This document shows, piece by piece, positions 35,722 through 48,260 of a stretch of 64,000 nucleotides of DNA. The translations under genes and the position numbers were made by a program. This stretch comes from Cyathus striatus (lineage: Eukaryota > Basidiomycota > Agaricomycetes > Agaricales > Nidulariaceae), in the NCBI GenBank assembly GCA_025738555.1, contig JAOVFP010000004.1, positions 2,790,001 to 2,854,000 on the forward strand. Direction: 5' to 3'. The first letter of the stretch is position 1. Each line of letters begins with the position of its first letter. Under the pieces are notes generated by a model. It had not been told where the DNA came from, did no database searches, and saw nothing but the letters and a program-made list of their open reading frames with translations.

Positions 35722-36863
35722 CAGTTGGGGCCACATAAACCCCACCAATTTTATATCTCGAGAACGCGAATTTTTGGGCACAAACGGACTTCAGATTCAG
35801 AATCAGCAACATCAGAAATGTCCAAAAACGATGTTTGCATGAAATTCCCACGGCAGAATAGGCGCGCCAAAATTTTTGACCAAAAAATCGACATGTTACA
35901 GGGTCCAAATCTACCTGAGTTAGGATGTGGAACTATCACCAACCTATCACGGCGTAGGAAAGAACTGAAACGTCTCATGAAACTCAATTTTCGGCTCAAA
36001 ATGGCTCAAACTTATGTACTCAGATGTATAACTAATACATAATAAATAGTGTATGCACTTACAAGCCAATTACAAGCATCCTTCTTTAATGTAAGCACCA
36101 AACAAAGAAATGGTTCCATGCTGACACATCGGAGGCTGCTGACTAAGGCTATCAGCTTGGTGTGCACTGAACCCCTACATAGGGGAATATATGCATTGAC
36201 AATTGGTCTACTCTACTAGTTGTTGCTTCAATATTCTTGATAGGCACCTCAAGCCTCAGAATATTATCAGTGTTGCCAAGTCCTCATCAGTATGGTATTT
36301 ATAATGAAGCTATATATGACTTGTCAAGAATTAAATAGTTGTCTAATATTGCTTTAAAGTTTGTAGTAATTAGTGTGCAGTACTAATTAGTTAAATACTT
36401 CTTAATAGTGTAGTATAATACTACTAGTATTCACATGAAATCTGCCAAAGTTTTTGTTACAGTGTTACTCTAGAAAACATTTGAGCAAGATTTAATACAT
36501 TTTATAGGATTTTTGAGCATTTTTCACAATGTATACTACAGGTATATCCAGCTACTTAGGCTTTTTTAGTGCCGGAACAGGTACACTGGTGGGAATTATT
36601 TTAATGGAATCATAACTAGATTAATGAAAGGATGCCAAAAATGAAATTTCCGAGATTTTACCTGTTTTTTTTGGCTGTACACCAAATTTTTGGGTCAAAA
36701 ATACAAGAAATCAGTTTGAGCGAAATCAGCTCATGGAAATCAAGAGCAGACCCTTGAAATATTCTATTCCGATGGTTTTTGGAGGTCAGAAGGCATTTAG
36801 GGTGTGGGAAAAAATCAACCAAAAAGTTGAAAAAAGCTGGTGGTGTTCATGTGACCCCAACTG
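35722..36863. mobile_element. Mariner-like non-autonomous element, TA-flanked
   Basis: Both ends carry CAGTTGGGG(C/T)CACAT(A/G)AAC as an inverted repeat, starting with CAGT and flanked by TA (35720-35721 and 36864-36865). That is the standard arrangement of Tc1/mariner/pogo elements. The inverted match continues weakly (CCACCA). The 1,142-bp interior has no transposase, only AT-rich sequence and a 105-residue open frame without motifs. Confidence 0.7.
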
Positions 36864-36882
36864 TACCATCACCTTGTTTGAC

Positions 36883-37995
36883 CAGACTCCAAACCAGTTG
36901 CTTTCCACATGTTCAAGTCAGCTAACACCGTTATATCTGAAGAACTTGAACTTGAATGCGCTACAAGTGACTGGCAAAACTTGTAAGGTCAGTCACATGG
37001 ATTTGTTCCCATGGGCTCTCTTGAGCCTTGAGTCTTGCCACAAAAACTCGTCACATAATTGTGTCTTGCAGCCCAGTGGCCCATAAATGTGAAATAATAT
37101 TTCATAAATGGTTAGTATATGTATTATATGTATGGTATATGAAACCAGCACAAGTACTCGATACTTTATTTATTATTATATCTTGATGGACTAATTGAAT
37201 AATTCAATTCTACATTTTGTTTCTAACTATAGATCTCTGTAGTTGATTCTGCGATGCAAGTAACAGCCTGTCATGCAATATATTTGATTAAGACCTATTT
37301 AATGCTGTGGTAATTTATAAAAGAGAACTTTTTGCAGGTTCAGCCCACTGTCTATGACTTGAAAGTTCAGGAACATTTTATTGGAAGCTATAGGTCATTA
37401 ATATTAATAGAATATATATTTTCCAGTAGTGACAGTTACACTATTAATGGTACCACATGATGCACAATGACACTCATTTGGAGTTATCAAAAAAGACTGT
37501 ACTTATTTTCTTACTCTGAGGGCCTGGGCCAGTGGTCACACTGAAACTTGAGAGTGGGGAAGAATTTTGGTTCACAATCATGTTAAGGATATTTTTGGGA
37601 TACTTTTAACTCAATCAGCCCATCCTTGTCATCTCAATGTTGTAATACAACTGAACCTCATTCATGTATAAGTTTGTAGTCTTTATTATTGTAGTCTATC
37701 AATTACAAAAACCTTAGACACAATAAATAAACAAAAATCATTCATACACCACACACACAAATCAAATACTATTTAAAAATATAGTTTCACATTCTGGGCC
37801 ACTGGGCTGCAAACACAATTATGTGGTGAGTGAAAGCGACAAGACTCAAGGCTCGAGAGAGCCCATGGGAACAAAATCACGTGACCAACCTTACAAGTTT
37901 TGCCAGTCACTTGTAGTGTGTTCAAGTTCAAGTTCTTCGGATATAACAGTGTTAGCCGACTTGAATGTGTGGAAAGCGACTGGTTTGGAGTCTGG
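36883..37995. mobile_element. Long inverted-repeat (fold-back) element
   Basis: 36883-37095 and 37785-37995 are inverted copies of each other, about 210 bp each with roughly nine in ten positions matching. Shared landmarks are CAGACTCCAAACCAG, CAAAACTTGTAAGGT, GTTCCCATGGGCTCTC and CAGCCCAGTGGCCC. The 690-bp spacer is AT-rich and non-coding. It begins 20 bp after the mariner-like element. No target-site duplication was found. Confidence 0.65.
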
Positions 37996-37999
37996 ACTG

Positions 38000-39790
38000 A
38001 CTCATCCTTGCCACTTCAAAGTTTATGTTCGGATGTGTCCTTGAATCTATACTGCACCTTTCAAGGTATGCTTCAACTCTCTGTGAAATAACAGTAAAAT
38101 CACCATGGTCTTCAAACCATTTACTATATCATCAGAAAAAAAGCATGCCACATACATTGGCAGAGAAATATAATATAATAGTTAAAAATGTGTTATAAAC
38201 CCCAAGAATGTATTGTATTGATGACAAGTATTGTGAACTACTAGTATGGAACCTCAGAAATACCAACCCAGAAATAGTTGTCAACATTGTATAATATTGT
38301 TCCCACAGAATCCAGTACAATACTTATGAGCCATACAAGGCTCACAAGACAGTACAATTCAGTGCAATCCAACACAATCTATCACAATGCAATGCAATGA
38401 CCTTACAGTGGAATTTTGCAAAACAAGTCAATGTAAAGCAAGTGATAAGAGAGCTTTTAATGGGAATTAGTCCTCACATGCTCACTTAATTCTAATTAAC
38501 ATTAATGAAAAAATGATTTCATTGCTTAAAGGTACATCTCCTTAGTTACATAATGAGGTAGCAACAAAAATGAACAAAAACAAAAATGACATGGCAAAGT
38601 TAAAGCTCATGACAGAAACAAAATATCTTACCATGGGACATAAGGGTGGAAGGTAGGAAGTCAATGCAGTACATGTTCATAAACAGTGGAGTGACATGTG
38701 GGGGAAATGGCGGGCAAGTACAAGGAACAGAAAGCACAAGGGGATGAGGGGGAGAGATTATATTGAGCCTGGAGCAAGTAAGACAATGGTGGTGAACCAG
38801 AGACCTTGAACAATGGAAAGCACGACATATGCTGGCAATAAAACCCACATCCCACATTAACATCATTAGTACACTTGACTGTGACACATGCTTGATCATG
38901 CACAAAATTGAGTCCGCAACAGAGCAGGGAGTACAAGTAGCCCTTGTCCATTAGCAGCTTGTTGTCTGATGTAGCTGCATACACTTCTGATAGTATCGGA
39001 ACTATCAGTGGTGTATATGTTGGCCAAAAGATTGAGAGAAGAGAGAAGGAGAGGTAGAAGAGGGGGAGAAGGAACACAGTGAGAGGGAGAGAAAGAAAGT
39101 ACTAAAGGGGTTGATGTGAAAGCTAAGGAGAGCTGCAGGATCCAATGTGGTTGTACCTTGAAAGGGACTGTTATACCTTGAATTGAGTTGCTGAAACAAA
39201 ATGATGCCTAATACATTATGATGAGGGTAGCCAAATGCCAGGGAAATGAGTGGGTACGTAACAGGTGGCTGAGATTTGAGGCGAGTGTGGCCAGAGTGTC
39301 AGCAGGCAAAGGAGTTGAAAGAGCAGGGTTGGATTGAGCACGTAGTACTTAGTGAGCAGAAAGGCCACCTGGAAACAACTCAGGGGGACAAACCAATTGA
39401 AATGCTCAGGCTATACAAAGAAAATCATTAGGATATAACAGACTTCCTCATGGCTATGTTGTACATACCATCAATCAATAATCAATGTGCACCCTGGCAC
39501 ATAACCACACCTCACTATCACTACATCAGACATTACAATGCACAATCTCTAAAATCATGATAAGAGAGCACTGACCAGAATATGTGGTTCGCATGTGTCC
39601 TCCACATAGTCAATTGCGATAACCATTGGTAGCAGAGCTCATCAATATATTGGTGATATTGGTAGTCGAAGTGAAGACTAAGCAGCCTAAAGACATGCTT
39701 AGATAGATCTAAATGAAGAATGATTAGAGGAGCAATACTAGGAATCAACAAGGCCCATTACTGTTGATAGAATCTGCATATATGCACTTA
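38000..39790. other. Gene-free, CpG-poor stretch
   Basis: No supported gene. A minus-strand frame at 39077-38661 contains CGLNFVHDQACVTVKCTNDV and several Cys/His residues. It shows no splice context and may be a remnant of a transposon protein, but I cannot name it. The rest is low-complexity purine-rich sequence. Confidence 0.35.
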
Positions 39791-39795
39791 AAACA

Positions 39796-40428
39796 TGTCA
39801 CAACCGTGCCCCTAGCCTGACTTGGCAGCAGAGTACAAGAGGGTGACTATGGAGAAGTGAGGGTGAGTATGAGAACTCAGGGGGTAGGACTTTGGCTTCA
39901 GCTTATGTGCTGTGCCCCTGGGATTCCTGGTCCTGTATTTTGGAGTAAGGGCAAGCCCTTCGGAGAAGATGAAAGATGAGAAGATGAGAGGTGTAACTCA
40001 AGTCAGACTGAGGGGTGAGGACGTAGTTCAATATGAAACTAAAGACTAAGTACAAATTGAGTGCTACTTAAATACTAGAGACTTGGAGTAAGTAAAGGCT
40101 GCTGGGAGAAGTACAGTCAGGGTAGGCATACGTAGAATGAAGACTAAAACTAATTAAACATAATAAAAAACGTCGGAGAAGTGAGTGCATATGGTGGTGT
40201 AAAGTGAAACTGATAGTGGCGCACTTAAGAATGATAAGTGACTCACTATGAGATGTATACTACAATACTGAGGGGATAGCTCAGTAGGGCGGAAGAAAGG
40301 GAATGAAAGTAATCTATGTACAGTAAGCAATAAGTAATACTAAGAATGTAATCAAAGTCTGGAGTAAACAAAGGGAAAGGCAGAGTAAGAGCATAGGGGT
40401 CCAGAGGTAGGTGATATGGGATATGACA
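39796..40428 (+). mobile_element. Solo LTR, family 1, copy a
   Basis: Begins TGTCACAACC and ends GGATATGACA (TG...CA with a short inverted end), and is flanked by the 5-bp duplication AAACA (39791-39795, 40429-40433). It matches 50887-51549 in opposite orientation over its whole length. No internal retrotransposon sequence remains, so it is the product of LTR-LTR recombination. Confidence 0.85.
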
Positions 40429-40433
40429 AAACA

Positions 40434-42634
40434 CAAGGATGGGGAAAAGGAGTATTAGGAATGGGTGGGCTGGACTCACATGCCTGTATGATCGGGTTGC
40501 AGTGCCCATTGGTATTGTGTAGAGGAAGACAGGGAGCCAAAGCAGCAGGGGATCTAGAAGTGTTGTTCAGTGATCACATCCATGGACAATAAAGAGCAGC
40601 AAAGAAGATATGACTTTGAAAGTCTGCATCAGGTGACAAGCACCACATAGGGTGATTCTGACTTCTTATAGTCTCACCTGAGGAGAGGGGTGGAAACAGG
40701 ATGTGCAAGATTTACTTCAAAGCGAGCTGAAAAGCCTACACTCTCTCCTTTGCTAGAACAACATCTCCATGTAGCTACACAAGCTCAGGTGGCTCATAGA
40801 AATGTTGGTCAGTTCAAATTGACAATGTGACATGTGGACTAGATCAGGGCTATAGCTTGCAACACAGAGTGGGTGGCAGAGGAATAGGAAGAAACATCAG
40901 AATGGGGAGGGGAGATGATGGGAGAGCAGAGGCAAGAGAGATGGGGGTGGAGGGGTGCACAATTGGGCTCGCAATCATCAGTGAGAGCTGCACAGACCAT
41001 GTGTCACATAACATGCATAACACTTACAAGTTGCATCAACAATGTGTCTTGAATGTGTCACAAATGCAATGCTCAATTCGAGCCATGGAGTTATTTGGCA
41101 GGACTATTGAGGTTAAACAAATATATCATGTGATCTTACAAAACTGTTATTTTTAATAATATTATAAGTATACTATCAATAAAATGTGCTACTGTGTATT
41201 CCTCAGGGTCTATAAAGCTGTGGAAACTTGTCCAATTACTCATATACACCTTAATACCATGTATATCCTGTTTATTTTACTTAATCCCTGGTAAATAATT
41301 TGAAGAGATGACTTTGAAACCTATACTTGCGATGTTTGTCCATGTTTTCACACATGTGCCTTTAACCAAATGTGCTATAGTTACTGTGTGTTCCTCCAGC
41401 ACTAGTGTTGCTGCAGAGTGAACTGAAGTGAACTGATCTGACATTTTGTAGACAGTTCATGTCAAATCGTCAACAACAATTTGAAGTGATTGGAGTGATG
41501 ATCTAGTTCATGATGTCGGCAGTAGGTTGTTGTTAGAGTGGTAGCCAATCAAATTTCAACCTGGGCAAATGCCCCAGACTCTAGACCGACCCTTATTTTC
41601 GACTCAAGGGCTAGACACATATCACCCCAGACAATAGTGAATTGGATCACAGTACATATGGTACACCCCAATGTTAACACCTTCTAAAAAAGGCTATTTT
41701 CTGCATCAGGGTGAGAACCATATTCTAACCATGTACCATATGCAACGCGATTCGATTCAGTCCTGTCTGAGGTGTATAGCACTACTAGATAAACTAGAGT
41801 GCACTTACAGTAGTTCAAGTACTGGAATTAATCCCTATTATTTCTTGTGAAGTATAGGCTGTCACTGGACCATATATGCAGCAATCAGCAATTTTCGATA
41901 GTCTGCCAGTTTAGTGAGCCCACATGGAGCTCACTCACCTGTTCAGCTTACTAGTTTCAACTTTCCGTCATAGTTCAGAGGAATTTAAATGCATTTATTT
42001 TTATGTTGGGTTATGTAAAGCTTCTAGTCATTAAATTCATTGCATCAGAGATAGTTGTACATGGCGAGCTTCAAAATTGGTACAAAGTTGGTGCAGTAGT
42101 CACGATGTGACACACATCACGTGAATAATCAACCAGATTGTTCCTCAGTTTGTGGACTCATGATCTTAAATCGCTTTGAGTTCACTCTGCAAACAAATTA
42201 TGATCTGTCAGCAAAAGCGGACTGAACTGATTTAAGTTCATGGTAGATCACTCCATGTGACAATACTATCCAGCACTACCAGGCTACATAAACATGAACA
42301 ATTACTTGTAGACACCTTATCATCATGTTTATTTTATTTTATTTTCTTATGCCTGATCAAAATTTGTGAAAATGACTTTGAAGCTGAAATTACAATAATT
42401 GCATATTATTATACTGTGTAACATTTATTCTAGAGATCTTGTATTAGATTGTTGAAATATTGTATGGAGACTCAAATAATTGTAAGTACATTGTATGACT
42501 TAACAATAATTGTATAGAATTGTAATGGTCAGTAACTATTGTATTGATATTGCATGTGCACTCAAGTATTGTAAAGCCTTGCATGTGAAATGCAATGATT
42601 TCAGCAGATTCCATGACTAGCAATTGAATGTGCA
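40434..42634. other. Gene-free, CpG-poor stretch
   Basis: Nothing codes convincingly. Around 41403 is TAGTGTTGCTGCAGAGTGAAC and around 42190-42285 a partly inverted counterpart (GAGTTCACTCTGCA ... CCAGCACTA). This suggests a roughly 0.9-kb decayed inverted-repeat element, but the match is weak. Confidence 0.35.
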
Positions 42635-43951
42635 TCATCTGCTTTTTTTCTGATGATATACCTTTTCATTATTGGTTCTCCATTTACTATGCCGACAATA
42701 AAACCAATCCTTTGCAGTTGCCCCAGGTTGATAGATGGAGGGATCTTCACTTTTACAAACAGATTCAGCTATAGTAAAGCTGTCATTCTCAAGTGCATTG
42801 AGAATTGTGGAGTTCCCAGGTCGACTGAAATAAACCAAAGACCACCTTTCATGCCTTGACTGGAGTCCAGGAGGGGGACTAATACAAGATGTAGTTCAGA
42901 GTGAGCATTGAGAACTTGTCAGACTCACACCATGCGATGTATGCATGACTTGAGAATTCCACCACTAAGAAGGTTCAAAGTGTCTCCAATATTACATATA
43001 GTGTGTCCTGGACATGGCTGAATTTTGATGGTCTATCAGTTAAATATACAAATTGGTAATCAATATGGTGTGTAATGTACCACAACATATTTCCAAATTG
43101 TATCCACCTGGATGAAGAACCTGCAATCCACCAATTTTATTTATCAAAAACGACAAACTAGAGTGTTATATGATCCAAGTTAACAACTCACAAGTTTCTA
43201 ATCAACACGACATACCTCCCGAAATCTGTATGAGCACCTAGGGCAATTTTATCTCTGTTGGCTTCGCTAGTTACTGGGACCTTGATGCACTTTCCTTCAC
43301 TAATACTTGGCCCTTTAATTGAATGTAGACATCCAAGTGAACCATCAGGTAGATCAAGACACTCATTAAATACTTCAATAAGCATTTTAGAGATCTCATC
43401 ACATTTGCTGACAAAGGGCTTTACAACTGATTTCATGTGGGTGCTTATAGGCTCTGGGTATCTCTGGTGCTGAACCTCTGGAAATGACAGCATGTCATCC
43501 TTAGCTATGCTAATAAACTCTGCCATATCCTTTGATCCATTTAGATCAACATATGTTGAACTGGCTTCCTTGTAGCTTCAATAAGAATTAGTAGTGAGGG
43601 CAGTATGATCTAAAGAATACATTCTTACCCAAAAGAACTGCCAGAATCCCCCTGCCAAAACTTCATTTTTTTGTCGAAATCAAGTCTCATAGTTTGTTTA
43701 CCTATAGAAAACATAGACTTAATAAGGTCATCTACACCATGACCTTTCAAGCTAAATAACAAGAAGCTCAGTTGAGATTGACTCTGAGGAAACAACAAAA
43801 TTCACTGAATGCACTACCAAAATCCCAATGTTGCTGCTGCTTCCCATAATTTTTGCTTCTCAGAAGGATCTCCAGACATTAACAATGCATAGTCAATGAT
43901 GGGTAAATCAATAACAGGAATGTCACTTGGAAAAGGAGGAACAGCTGGCAT
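42635..43951 (-). pseudogene. 2-oxoglutarate/Fe(II) oxygenase (IPNS-like), copy B, frameshifted and 3'-truncated
   Basis: Starts MPAVPPFPSDIPVIDLPIID and runs through KLWEAAATLGFWYLKGHG (intron spliced), QTMRLDFDKKMKFWQGDSGS, the central block 43526-43190 with AHTDFG (metal-binding H and D), LSFLINKIGGLQVL, then GHTICNIGDTLNLLSGGILK and CIHRMV (second metal His) and ERWSLVYFSRPGN (the R-x-S 2-oxoglutarate contact). All introns still have usable GT-AG ends. There is one extra base in GGTGGATACAATTTGG (near 43100) compared with copy A, shifting the frame. The last exon (RGTEH in copy A) is missing, replaced by read-through into VYHQKKSR. Almost every CG of copy A is TG or CA here. Confidence 0.75.
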
Positions 43952-44096
43952 GTTGGTGGATAACAATGGGATAAGATCTGAGCCAATTATCCAATACTTT
44001 ATTACTTAATTCCGATTGCTGTAAAGTTCCCATGGAAAGTTGTCGGATCATGCTGCCAGTGGAACTCAGATGTGTACTAAGAAAACTGTAGGTCTA

Positions 44097-45283
44097 TGGT
44101 GCTCTTCACTTAGTCACCACATGTCTTGTATAAGAGAAATATCTCATGCTAAAGACCTCTATTTTCTTATTTCTCTTGTAAAAATGCTTGTTTCAATGAG
44201 CTGAGTAAATCCTCCAGAGCATTTGTCAAAACTCTCAGAACTGAGCAAGTTATATTTTTCAGATCATAGCAATATTTGCCAACTACCATATAAGGAAGGA
44301 ATTGCTAAATATGGTATGCTTAGTCATCCTATTGAGTGTCCATTTGTTGCAGTTTAAGAGTATCTTGCACTGAGCTAATAGGGATGGTAGTGTTATGGCT
44401 TTCAGGCTGTGAAGTGCCTTCACTTCACAAGTGTCTGGTGCTGATGGAATCTCAATTGTGAGTTGGCTTGTCATGATTGAGGCCTTGATGCTCACAGCAT
44501 CTATTCTATCTCCTTTACAATTCATTCACAGTGATCAGCTTTCATTATGTAGTGGAGCAAGTCATGTAGATGGTACAAAGAGCTCAGAGGAGTTGATGAC
44601 CAGCATTCCTCCTTCTTGCTCCTGCACCAGGTAACTTTCTCAAGTACTCTATTGAACTCTGCAATGGGATGTGTGCTTTCAGGAACTGAAGTTACAAACT
44701 TTCTTTTGTGCATTGTATGCATTGAGTCCCTTCTCATAAGCAGCTGTACAACAGTAAACACAATGCTCCCAATTTTGAATTTTTCAACAGACATTGATAC
44801 AAGAACTTTTGGCATAATTTTCTGTAAAGTGGTGAAGGTATAATCACAGTTCTCTCAGCTATAATTTTTTACTGCCCCCAGAAGAACTCAATAAAATTGA
44901 GCTTACAGTAATACTTTGGAAGGACAATACAAAGATGTCCAGCTGCTTCAATAACTTCCACAACAAGTGACTCTTGTTCCTGAAAGTCTGGCTGTAACTC
45001 AAGTATTCTTTTTGCACAGTAATTTGTTGCATGTTGGTGTGCTCTCCCTTGTCATACTTGAGCAGTGGCCTTTGTTTTGTTTTTTGAGACTTGCTTGGTT
45101 GACTCATAAAGGTGTACAGAAGAGTTTGTATTGGTCAGTACTTATCTGTTGCTCTCTTTGACAGTTGCATTGTCAATGGCAGTGAAATAATGAAAAATAA
45201 ATAAGCAAAAATAGACATTAAAATTGTTGTGAGGGAGATTTTGCCACTGCACAAAACATGTGGTGACTAAGTGAAGAGCACCA
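44097..45283. mobile_element. TA-flanked inverted-repeat element, non-autonomous
   Basis: The terminal inverted repeat begins TGGTGCTCTTCACTTAGTCA and is perfect for 28 bp, continuing with one mismatch to TTGT. TA dinucleotides flank both ends (44095-44096 and 45284-45285). Length 1,187 bp. The interior contains no recognisable transposase frame. Confidence 0.75.
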
Positions 45284-45529
45284 TACATTGATATGCAAAG
45301 CACTGTAAGTGCTGCTATATGCACCTTGAAACTCTAAAAATGGCACCATAGTCATTATAACAGAGGGTATTTGTATATGATGGCATTCACAGATTGCATT
45401 GGCGTGTTTGGTGGCAGTAACCTGAGTTGAACCTGAGTCCCGTCTGTGCTAGTAGTGCAGAATCTGCGCCAGTGCATACGTACCTGTAAACTCTGAACCA
45501 TTACAAGGAACAGATCTTGTGTATAACAC

Positions 45530-46482
45530 TGTATATTTCACTCCTCCACGAGATCAGGTGGACTCCGGGTAGAGTCCAGGACTCCAGGTGGACTCTACCT
45601 AGACTCTACCTGAACTTTACCTGGACTCTACCTAGACTCTACCTGGACTCTACCTGGACTCCAGGTGGACTCTACATGGACTCTACCTGGACTCTACATG
45701 GACTCTACCTGGACTCTACATGGACTCTACCTGGACTCTACTGAACTCAAGTGCCTAAGCTGTATCTAGACTCTATTGTCACAGTTGTAATGTGTTTCCC
45801 ACAGTCATCAAACTTGTCACACATGTGTGAAAGTGTGACATATTGGAAAAAGTGTGGTGCTTGTCACAGTTGTAATGTGTTTCCTACAGTCATCAAACTT
45901 GTTACACATGTGTGAAAGTGTGACACATCAGAAAATATTGGAAAAAGTGTGACATGTGTGACAATCGTGGGAAAAAAGTGTAACATGTTGGAAAATGTTG
46001 GGAAAAAGTGTGACATGCGTGACATGCGTGGGAAAAGTGTGACATGTTTGGAAAAAGCGTGACATGTTGGAAAAAGTGTGGCGAGCATGATGGCTATAAT
46101 ATGTGACACTTTCCCAAACATGTCACACTTTTCCCACAATTGTCCCACAATTACATGTGTGACAAGTTTGATGACTGTAGGAAACATGTTACAACTGTGA
46201 TAAGCACCACACTTTTTCCAATATATCACACTTTCACACATGTGTGACAAGTTTGATAACTGTGGGAAACACATTACAACTGTGACAATAGAGTCTAGGT
46301 ACAGCTTAGGCACTTGAGTTCAGTAGAGTCCAGGTAGGGTCCATGTAGAGTCCAGGTAGAGTCCAGGTAGAGTCCAGGTAGAGTCCAGGTAGAGTCCAGG
46401 TAGAGTCCGTGTAGAGTCCATGTAGAGTCCAGGTAGAGTCCAGGTAGAGTCCATCTGATCTTGTGGAGGAGTGAGATATACA
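45530..46482. mobile_element. Palindromic fold-back element with 11-bp tandem arms
   Basis: The two halves are inverted copies. Both begin CTGTATAT, then CACTCCTCCAC(G/A)AGATCAG and GTGGACTC or ATGGACTC. An 11-bp tandem array (CTGGACTCTAC) follows, then TGCCTAAGCTGTA and TCACAGTTGTAATGTGTTTC. The centre of symmetry is near 46000-46080, in a region of repeated GTGTGACATGTTGGAAAAA words. A further 11-bp array with a third copy of the end (CGTGGAGGAGTG at about 46814-46825) lies just outside at 46484-46826. Confidence 0.75.
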
Positions 46483-47004
46483 GGTTCAGTCTGGGTGCTT
46501 GATTTTACTAAAGTCCAGGTAGAGTCCAGGTAGAGTCCATGTAGAGTCCATGTAGAGTCCAGATAGAGTCCAGGTTCAGTCTTGGTGCTTGAATTTATTT
46601 AAGTCCAGGTAGAGTCCAGGTGGAGTCCAGTTGGAGTCCAGTTGCTTGAGTCCAGTGGACTCCAGGTGCAGTCCAGCTCACACCTGGAGTCCACCTGAAG
46701 TCTATGTAGAGTCTATTATTTTCTATATGTAAAGTCCAGGTGAAGTCCAAGTAGAGTCCAAGTGAAGTCCAGGTAGAGTCCAGGTGGAATCTACATGGAG
46801 TCTACACGATTTCGTGGAGGAGTGTAATGACCTCCTGCATGGTATGATTTTTTTGCATACCATACATGCATGGTACTGTTTTTTCACATGTACAGTACTT
46901 TATGGTACTTTTACAGTATATTCTTGTGGTGCACAATACTTTCACAGTATGCATGGTACTTTTACAATACTTATTATATGTATGATATTCATCATGCTGC
47001 TCTG

Positions 47005-48260
47005 AATGGGAAGGCTTTGTCTCCATGCCCATAGCTTCATATCTGCAGTACTGTCTACATCTCTATGCTCTGAGCTTCATCTCTACAGTTCTGGCTTCAT
47101 TTCTATGCTTCTAGCTTCATCTCTATGGTCTGGTCTTCATATATTTTCTTCTTGCTTCATGTCATATCTGTGACAATCCCTGTACCATTGGAGTCAACTC
47201 TGGGTCTACTCTGCTTTTAGTACATTTCCTCCAGACTATGTATACTTATTATATATCAAACTCTCCTTACTAATGTTTACTTGTTCCTTCCCTTTAATAT
47301 TACTACCTCATTTTCTGGCTGCGGCCATTTCTCCTATGACTATAATCTAGAGGTGTACTACTAGTTTACCATGTTCTACATTTCATGGAGTTTACTTACC
47401 CCTAGGATGCCACATACCCATGGGCATTACTCTGTACACATTCAGACAAAGTAGTTTACTATATAAACTACTCCTGTAATGTAGATAGACTTCAGTTTCA
47501 AATCAACTACATTTACACCCTTTCTCCTACTTGGGCCTTGAGCCAACTCTGCTGTTTTGCCACTTACTCCACTTTGTTCTAAATACAGAACTGGAAGTCC
47601 AAGGGGTGCAACACACAAGTTGAAGCCAATGTTCAACTACTCCCATACTCATTCACTACCTCCATGCACCCTACTAATGTGTGCAAGTTACTCTGCTTCT
47701 TAGACTATCTCCTCTGAGGTTCTTGTCCCTAGTGGAATAGAACAGGACATGACACTTCGCTCTATTCCCCTAGCTTCATACTTACAGTCCTGGCTTCATA
47801 TCTATGCTTCTAGCTTCATATCTATGCTCCTAGCTTTGTATATACTACCCTGGCTTCATATCTATACTTCCAGCTTTGTATCTATAGTCCTGGCTTTGTA
47901 TTTACAATCCAAGCTTCGTTTCTATGCCCCTGGCTTCGTCTCTATGATCTTGGTGCTCATAGCTTTGTATTTACAGTCCTGGCTTCATATCTATATTTTT
48001 AGCTTTGTATCTATGGTCCTAGCTTCATCATTATGCATATATCTTCTTCTCTGTATTACTAGCTTTGTGTATGTAGTACTTCCTCTGATTTTGTGCTTAA
48101 ATTCTTATTCATACACTCCTAGCTCCATGACTGCTTATGCATTCATTACTGTGCTACTAGCTTCGACTCTGTGGTTTTTCTTTTGCCTCTGTGCTTATAT
48201 CCTGGTGTCTATGTTACTAGCATCGTCACTGTGCCTCTAGCTTCATTACTGTGGTCCTCC
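47005..48260. repeat. TAGCTTCAT minisatellite, interrupted by a solo LTR
   Basis: Irregular units of about 20 bp built on CTAGCTTCATATCTATG(CT)TC, present at 47005-47159 and again at 47755-48260. The solo LTR sits between them, so it inserted into a pre-existing array. The long open frame across 47749-48240 is a translation of the repeat. Confidence 0.7.
47160..47754 (-). mobile_element. Solo LTR, family 2, copy a
   Basis: Reads TGTCATATC ... GGACATGACA on the plus strand and is the inverted counterpart of 55943-56551. Flanks are CTTCA on the left and CTTCG on the right, a 5-bp duplication with one change. CG dinucleotides of the other copy are nearly all TG or CA here. Confidence 0.8.

Noticed and set aside
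38661..39077. 138-codon minus-strand frame with Cys/His residues
   Set aside because: No splice signals, no recognisable domain and an adjacent purine-rich low-complexity tract; possibly a transposon remnant but not supportable.
41403..42285. Possible inverted-repeat element
   Set aside because: The terminal match (TAGTGTTGCTG against TAGTGCTGG, then GAGTGAACT words) is short and broken, with no convincing target duplication.
45550..45760. CRISPR-like array of short repeats
   Set aside because: The units are 11 bp with no spacers, the context is a eukaryotic nuclear genome and the array is one arm of a palindrome.
47749..48240. 163-codon hydrophobic frame resembling a membrane protein
   Set aside because: It lies in the TAGCTTCAT array and even starts inside the solo LTR.
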